64,000 nucleotides of DNA from PMG-095 sp037200885 (GTDB taxonomy: Bacteria > Myxococcota_A > Polyangia > Polyangiales > Polyangiaceae): the NCBI GenBank assembly GCA_037200885.1, contig JBBCIN010000002.1, positions 2,294,001 to 2,358,000 on the forward strand, in the 5' to 3' direction. Below are positions 59,562 through 64,000 of this stretch, in pieces; the first letter of the stretch is position 1, and each line of letters begins with the position of its first letter. The translations under genes were made by a program, and so were the position numbers. The notes beneath the pieces were generated by a model. The model was not told the DNA's origin and did no database searches. It saw nothing but the letters and a program-made list of their open reading frames with translations.

Positions 59562-60308
59562 TTATTTCGCGGCGGCCAGACGCTCCAGCCCCTCGAGGCG
59601 GCTGAGCAGGAAGCGGTCGGCCGGCCCAAGGCTCGCGGTAAGCTCGTGGAGGCCCTGCAAATAGTCCCGTAAAACGCTCAAATTCACTGCTTTTACCTTG
59701 CGTAGCACGGTGTACAGCTCATCGACGATGGGGCCGGCGCAGATGCGCCGCACCGCCGCGTGCAAGCGAAAGATGTAGTCAACCCAGCGACCATTGGTGG
59801 TGGTCAGCGCCAGCTTGAGCGCGTACTCGGAGGCTCGCTCGAGCGTCGCGGGCGCGACCGTCACGCCGCGCTGCGCGTCGACGAGCAGCTGGTCTAGCTG
59901 CTCGAAGAGCAGCTTCTCGGCTTCGTCACCGCGGCCCATGGCGAGCGCCTTGTCGGCCAAGATCCCAAGCAAACCGAAGGTGGACGCGCGCTCGGTGGGC
60001 CCTTGGATCAGTGTATCGGCCGAGAGCTCGCGCCGCGACAAGAGCGTCATTTCCTGACTGCCGATGGAGATCTGATCGCCGTGCGACAGTGAGCGCCTGC
60101 CCTCGATGCGATCGCGATTTACCCGCACACCGTTCCTACTACCGAGATCCGCGAGCACTACCGCTTCCGGCGTGACCGTGAGTGTAGCGTGGTTGCGCGA
60201 CACGAGCGGGTCGTCGAGCGATAGTTGGCAATTCGCCGCCCGGCCGATCACGAACTCCCCCGCAGGAAGATCGATGTCGTGATCGTTGTAGCGGAGCGAG
60301 TGCCTCAT
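59562..60308 (-). CDS. FHA-domain protein (second of the trio)
   Basis: A 248-residue protein, ATG 60308 overlapping the preceding stop (ATGA). The FHA domain shows GEFVIGRAANCQLSLDDPLVSRNHATL and GSRNGVRVNRDRI. The C-terminal domain (LLGILADKALAMGRGDEAEKLLFEQLDQLL, RWVDYIFRLHAAVRR, LYTVLRKVKAVNLSVLRDYLQGL, RFLLSRLEGLERLAAAK) is clearly paralogous to that of the gene at 58585. No kinase gene is adjacent in the window. Confidence 0.85.
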   Translation of the reverse strand: MRHSLRYNDHDIDLPAGEFVIGRAANCQLSLDDPLVSRNHATLTVTPEAVVLADLGSRNGVRVNRDRIEGRRSLSHGDQISIGSQEMTLLSRRELSADTLIQGPTERASTFGLLGILADKALAMGRGDEAEKLLFEQLDQLLVDAQRGVTVAPATLERASEYALKLALTTTNGRWVDYIFRLHAAVRRICAGPIVDELYTVLRKVKAVNLSVLRDYLQGLHELTASLGPADRFLLSRLEGLERLAAAK

Positions 60309-61177
60309 GCACTCACCAGCTCCGAGCTGCCCAGAGCTTCGATTCCGGCAAAGCTCTCGCGATCCTCGATGCGCGGTCCGCCGCGCGAGCTCACGCTCTC
60401 GACCACGCGTCGCGCGGCGGGTGCGAGCGAGGAACGCTCCAAAGGCGGTAGCGTGGTCAGACGTCGCCCAACGGCGCGCGGCGGCACACCGCCGAGCGAC
60501 GCGTACACCGAGAGCAGCCATTTGCCCCAAGTAGCGTCGCGGCGAGTCGCGGCAAACGATGACGCGGCGTCAGCCACCGCGTCCAGCATCGGCCGCTCGA
60601 CGGGCAGCCCATTGGCAATCCGTTGTTCGATGCCTAGCCGCGCATGCGACAAGATGCGTTCGATATCGTCGGAGCGGCCCCGGGACTCCGCACGCCGCAG
60701 GGCATCCACCACCAGATCCAGACCCCAGTCGCGCGAGGAGCTCGGCGCGCCGGCCAATGTGTCTTCTTCGTTGCGATCACTCGAACCGCACACCGGGCAC
60801 TCTACCAGCTCGAGCGGATAGGGGTGTCCACACTCCGAACAATGACACATGAAGCCCGTGGTGCGGCTGCCCAGCGCCGCGCCCGCGGGTGCTCCCGCGC
60901 AAAACACCATTTCTTGCGTGCCGATTCGGATCCGCTCGCCGTCACGCAAGACGTGCACGCTCTGTAACGAGACGCCGCCAACCTGCACGCCATTGCGCGA
61001 CCCGAGATCTTCGATCGTCGCACGCTCGCCGGCGATGCGGATCCGAGCGTGCTCGCGCGAAACCAACGGATCTTCAATCGTCACTTGGCAGGTCGCACTG
61101 CGCCCGATCACCGTATCGCCCTGCGGCAAATCGATCTCCTGGAGCAGGAAGCGGAGGCGGAATCGTGCCAAAGACAT
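60305..61177 (-). CDS. FHA-domain protein with zinc ribbon (first of the trio)
   Basis: A 290-residue protein. The FHA domain shows GDTVIGRSATCQVTIEDPLVSREHARI and GSRNGVQVGGVSL. It is followed by a zinc ribbon (CSECGHPYPLELVECPVCG) absent from the other two. The helical C-terminal domain (VVDALRRAESRGRSDDIERIL, KWLLSVYASLGG) is a more divergent relative of theirs. It is translationally coupled to the second FHA gene. Confidence 0.82.
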   Translation of the reverse strand: MSLARFRLRFLLQEIDLPQGDTVIGRSATCQVTIEDPLVSREHARIRIAGERATIEDLGSRNGVQVGGVSLQSVHVLRDGERIRIGTQEMVFCAGAPAGAALGSRTTGFMCHCSECGHPYPLELVECPVCGSSDRNEEDTLAGAPSSSRDWGLDLVVDALRRAESRGRSDDIERILSHARLGIEQRIANGLPVERPMLDAVADAASSFAATRRDATWGKWLLSVYASLGGVPPRAVGRRLTTLPPLERSSLAPAARRVVESVSSRGGPRIEDRESFAGIEALGSSELVSA

Positions 61178-61332
61178 GGTGAGGAGGTGCCCAGAACGGA
61201 ATCATCAGAGTAACCCGCTCCGCGCTCCGCCGTCAAAGTCGCGCCCCGTCACACGCCAAAGGCGCAAGTTTTCGACCAGCCAATCGAAATGCTGCGCTTC
61301 GGTATCGACCCGAAGCCCCCCTCCCGGATCCC

Positions 61333-62412
61333 TCAGGTCTTGAACTTCTTGATCAAGTCAGCGAGAGCGGCGACGCCCTCACGCGGGACGGCATTGTAGA
61401 TCGACGCGCGCATGCCACCGACCGAGCGATGGCCCTTGAGGCCTTCCATCTTCAACTTCTTGGCCTCGGCCAGGAACTCGGTCTCGAGCTCTTCACTCTT
61501 GAGCGTAAAGACCACGTTCATGGTGGAGCGCGATTCCTTCTCTACCGGGCTTGCGAACACGTCAGGGCGCGACTCGATGGCGTTGTACAGCAGCGCCGCC
61601 TTTTCGCGGTTCAGCTTCTCCATGGCGCTCAGGCCGCCATTGGCTTTCACCTCGGCCAGCACGTTGCGCAGCATGTACACTGAGAACGTGGGCGGCGTGT
61701 TGTAGAGGGAGTCGTTCTCCGCGTGCGTACGGTATTGGAAGATAACGGGGATGTCCTTCCTGCCGGCCTCGACCAGGTCCTTACGCATGATCACCACCAC
61801 GAGCCCGCTCGGGCCGAGGTTCTTCTGCGCGCCCGCGTAGATCAGGCCGAACTTGGAGACGTCGATCGGACGCCAGGCAATATCGCTGGACATATCCGCG
61901 ATCAACGGCACGGCACCGGTGTCGGGAAAATCATGCCACTGCGTGCCGAAGATGGTGTTGTTGCTGGTGATGTGCGCGTAGGCCGCCTTCGGATCCAGCT
62001 CGAGCTCGCTCTGCTTCGGAATGCGAGTGAACTTCTTGTCCTTCTCGGTGTTGCCGGCAATGCGCACGGTGCCGAGCACCTTGGCTTCCTTGTATGCCTT
62101 CTGCGACCAAACACCGGTCTGGATGTAGTCTGCGCTCTTGCCCGGCCGCAGGAGGTTCATCGGCACCACTGCGAACTGCTGGCTCGCACCGCCCTGCAAA
62201 AACAGGATGTCGTAATTGTCCGGAACGGCCAGCAGCTCTTTGACCAGCGCGATTGCCTCGTTGTGTATGGCTTCGTACACCTTGCCGCGATGGCTTTGCT
62301 CCATCACGCTCATGCCGCTCCCGCTGATGTCGAGCAGCTCCGTCTGAGCGCGTTCGAGAGCACCCAACGGAAGGGCTGCGGGGCCTGCATTGAAATTGAT
62401 TACTCGAGCCAT
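61333..62412 (-). CDS. serC: Phosphoserine aminotransferase
   Basis: PLP enzyme of serine biosynthesis, converting phosphohydroxypyruvate to phosphoserine. It has 359 residues from ATG 62412 (RVINFNAGPAALP). Hallmarks are SGMSVMEQSHRG, LFLQGGASQQFAVVPMNL, TGVWSQKA, DMSSDIAWRPIDV, the PLP Lys in YAGAQKNLGPSGL, YNTPPTFSVYML and HRSVGGMRASIYNAV. The upstream in-frame residues to 62460 are not part of the family. Confidence 0.95.
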   Translation of the reverse strand: MARVINFNAGPAALPLGALERAQTELLDISGSGMSVMEQSHRGKVYEAIHNEAIALVKELLAVPDNYDILFLQGGASQQFAVVPMNLLRPGKSADYIQTGVWSQKAYKEAKVLGTVRIAGNTEKDKKFTRIPKQSELELDPKAAYAHITSNNTIFGTQWHDFPDTGAVPLIADMSSDIAWRPIDVSKFGLIYAGAQKNLGPSGLVVVIMRKDLVEAGRKDIPVIFQYRTHAENDSLYNTPPTFSVYMLRNVLAEVKANGGLSAMEKLNREKAALLYNAIESRPDVFASPVEKESRSTMNVVFTLKSEELETEFLAEAKKLKMEGLKGHRSVGGMRASIYNAVPREGVAALADLIKKFKT

Positions 62413-62469
62413 GATCCTCCAGGGCGGGCTAACCCGCGGCACACGAGCTAGCGCCAGCAATGCGTCGAG

Positions 62470-63093
62470 TCAAGCACGCGGGACGTGTGACTTGGCGATC
62501 TCTTCGAGCACCGACGGCGACACCGCGCCGACGCGCGCAACTGCATAGTCGGCTTCGCTAACCCGCACCACGGTCGACGGCGCACCGCCCGGACTTTCCC
62601 CGGAAAGGACCAACAGAACGCCCTGTGCGACAGCGCCGGGAAATGCCAGTTCCACTTGCGTCGATCGCGTTGTCGGCGGAGCACCGGGCAGGTTGGCACT
62701 GGTGGCGCTGAGTGGGCGACCGAAGCGACGCGCCAGATCTGCCGCCGGAGACGCGCCGGCCAGACGCACCGCGAGCGACCCGTCCAACGCAACGCGCGCG
62801 GCGACGCTCGGCGCGGCCGGCAGCGCGATGCTGAGTCCGCCCGGCCAGTGTGCGTCGGCGAAGGCCTGCGCCAAACTCGGAATCGCGCCGGCGACGAGGG
62901 CGGGCCAAGCCGAACGTTCGGGCAAGATGATGGGCACGCCCTTGTCCGCGCCGCGCGGCTTGAGCGCGAACAGGGCTTCGACCGCCTTCGGATTTTCGAT
63001 GTCTGCCAAGAGCCCAAAATACGACTCGGTGGCGGCCGCCACGACTTTGCCCGCAGCGAGCTGCGCGAGCGCGGCCTCGACGTCACTCGGCAT
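62470..63093 (-). CDS. Sua5/YciO/YrdC-family protein (TsaC-like)
   Basis: Probably threonylcarbamoyl-AMP synthase for tRNA t6A modification. It has 207 residues, with AAATESYFGLLADIENPKAVEALFALKPRGADKGVPIIL, the T-E-[ST]-Y-G/F-L and K.R....P signature. WPGGLSIALPA and LSATSANLPGAPP, the S-A-N loop, follow. The short form without the Sua5 C-terminal domain corresponds to TsaC/YrdC. It overlaps the purD stop by 11 bp, so the two are co-transcribed. Confidence 0.88.
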   Translation of the reverse strand: MPSDVEAALAQLAAGKVVAAATESYFGLLADIENPKAVEALFALKPRGADKGVPIILPERSAWPALVAGAIPSLAQAFADAHWPGGLSIALPAAPSVAARVALDGSLAVRLAGASPAADLARRFGRPLSATSANLPGAPPTTRSTQVELAFPGAVAQGVLLVLSGESPGGAPSTVVRVSEADYAVARVGAVSPSVLEEIAKSHVPRA

Positions 63094-64000
63094 CGGCGGA
63101 GCCTAGTGCGCGCGCCGCGATGTCGCGTCGGAACTGTCGACCTTCGAACACAATCGACTCCGCTGCCCGGTAAGCCCGCGCGTGCGCTTCACGCAGTGTC
63201 GCGCCGCGCGCGGTGACGCCCAAGACGCGGCCGCCGGACGTGACCACCTGGCCATCGCGTAGGCTGGTCCCCGCGTGAAACACTTGCACGCCCGGAACCG
63301 CTGCGGCGGCGGCCAGCCCGCTGATGACGTCGCCGCTGCGCGGGGCTTCCGGATAGCCGCCCGCGGCCAGCACGACACACAGCGCGTGGTCCGCCGAGAC
63401 TCGGAGCATGTCGGGACGGAGTTCGCCGCGAGCAGCAGCATCGAGTGCAAGCGCCAAGTCGCCGTCGAGCACCGCCATCAATACCTGAGTTTCCGGATCG
63501 CCAAAGCGAACGTTGAACTCGAGTAGCGAGATTTCGCCCTGCCCGGTGATCATCAGCCCCGCGAACAACACCCCGCGAAACGGGTGACCGTCTTCAATCA
63601 TGCCCTCGAGCGCGCGCTCGAAGATTTCGCGGCGGATGCGCTCCTGAAGCGCGGGAGTGACCAGCGGTGCGGGCGCGTACGTGCCCATCCCGCCGGTATT
63701 CGGACCACGATCGCCATCGAAGATACGTTTGTGGTCCTGGGCCGCGGGCAAGAGCACGAAGCGTTCGCCGTCACAAATCGCATGCATGCTGGCTTCGGCG
63801 CCGGGCACGCGCTCCTCGATCACTACCGTTTGCCCCGCCGCACCGAAGGCCGCCCCGCTGAGCATGGCCCGCGCCGCACTGAGCGCCTCGGCGTGCGTGT
63901 CGGCAACGACCACACCTTTCCCTGCAGCCAACCCGTCCGCCTTGACCACCGGTGCTTCGGGGAACTCGTGGATGGCGCGCTCTGCTTCTTCCACGCTGGT
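63083..64000 (-). CDS. purD: Phosphoribosylamine-glycine ligase (partial, 5' end beyond window)
   Basis: ATP-grasp enzyme of purine synthesis, joining phosphoribosylamine and glycine. Only the C-terminal 305 residues are present; the frame is open to the right edge. Visible motifs are VVKADGLAAGKGVVVADT, VVIEERVPGAEASMHAICDG, AQDHKRIFDGDRGPNTGGMGTYAPAP, GVLFAGLMI and EFNVRFGDPETQVLM, typical of PurD. It is followed without a gap by the YrdC-like gene. Confidence 0.95.
   Translation of the reverse strand, partial: TSVEEAERAIHEFPEAPVVKADGLAAGKGVVVADTHAEALSAARAMLSGAAFGAAGQTVVIEERVPGAEASMHAICDGERFVLLPAAQDHKRIFDGDRGPNTGGMGTYAPAPLVTPALQERIRREIFERALEGMIEDGHPFRGVLFAGLMITGQGEISLLEFNVRFGDPETQVLMAVLDGDLALALDAAARGELRPDMLRVSADHALCVVLAAGGYPEAPRSGDVISGLAAAAAVPGVQVFHAGTSLRDGQVVTSGGRVLGVTARGATLREAHARAYRAAESIVFEGRQFRRDIAARALGSADAE

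Overview
The window is a high-GC chromosomal segment that reads like a member of the Myxococcota, most likely the Polyangia/Sorangium side. The clues are many lipoproteins whose lipobox is followed by Gly/Ser/Ala-rich linkers and Cys-rich modules, an MJ0042-zinc-ribbon/GYF protein of the GltJ/AgmX motility type, tandem FHA proteins, a FecR/sigma pair, KaiC-like signalling and Hsp70 with a very long Pro/Ala-rich insert. This placement is inference from gene content; no rRNA gene is present.

Layout. 1-6.1 kb: end of a repeat protein, a TolB-like propeller lipoprotein, fmt, an HExxH protein and an Hsp70/J-protein pair. 6.4-14.8 kb: GltJ-like protein, Cys-rich lipoproteins, an ECF-type sigma with a FecR-type partner, and a HEAT-repeat/outer-membrane-like pair. 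14.9-20.2 kb: a head-group block holding a CDP-alcohol phosphotransferase, a nucleotidyltransferase/HisC-type aminotransferase fusion, a second nucleotidyltransferase and, divergently, inositol-phosphate synthase. 20.4-23.5 kb: hybrid histidine kinase, double-domain KaiC-like ATPase, single-domain response regulator. 23.5-28.8 kb: Lhr helicase and Nei/Fpg glycosylase. 28.8-32.4 kb: VWA, DUF4159 and lipoprotein operon. 32.5-39.4 kb: small lipoproteins, EAL phosphodiesterase, peroxiredoxin, Fe-superoxide dismutase, a METTL9/DREV-family methyltransferase and a zinc-ribbon membrane protein.

39.5-54.5 kb is a 14,968-bp element integrated in tRNA-Leu(CAA), bounded by a perfect 48-bp direct repeat. 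It encodes a tyrosine recombinase, DNA-binding proteins, a DnaB-N/RecA-like helicase, a terminase large subunit, a tail tape-measure protein and many overlapping small genes. I find no portal, capsid, head-tail, baseplate or lysis gene, so it may be a satellite or a cleanly reduced prophage. Its attachment site lies inside the integrase gene. In the excised circle the integrase frame would run on for 90 more codons, into the ORF now stranded at the left end. Integration swaps that tail for three residues. Phage Mx8 of Myxococcus xanthus is the known precedent for this design.

54.6-64 kb returns to host genes: a thaumatin-like lipoprotein, small hypotheticals, asd, a DUF721/DciA-like protein, three tandem FHA proteins, serC, a Sua5/YrdC-family protein and the 3' part of purD running off the right edge.
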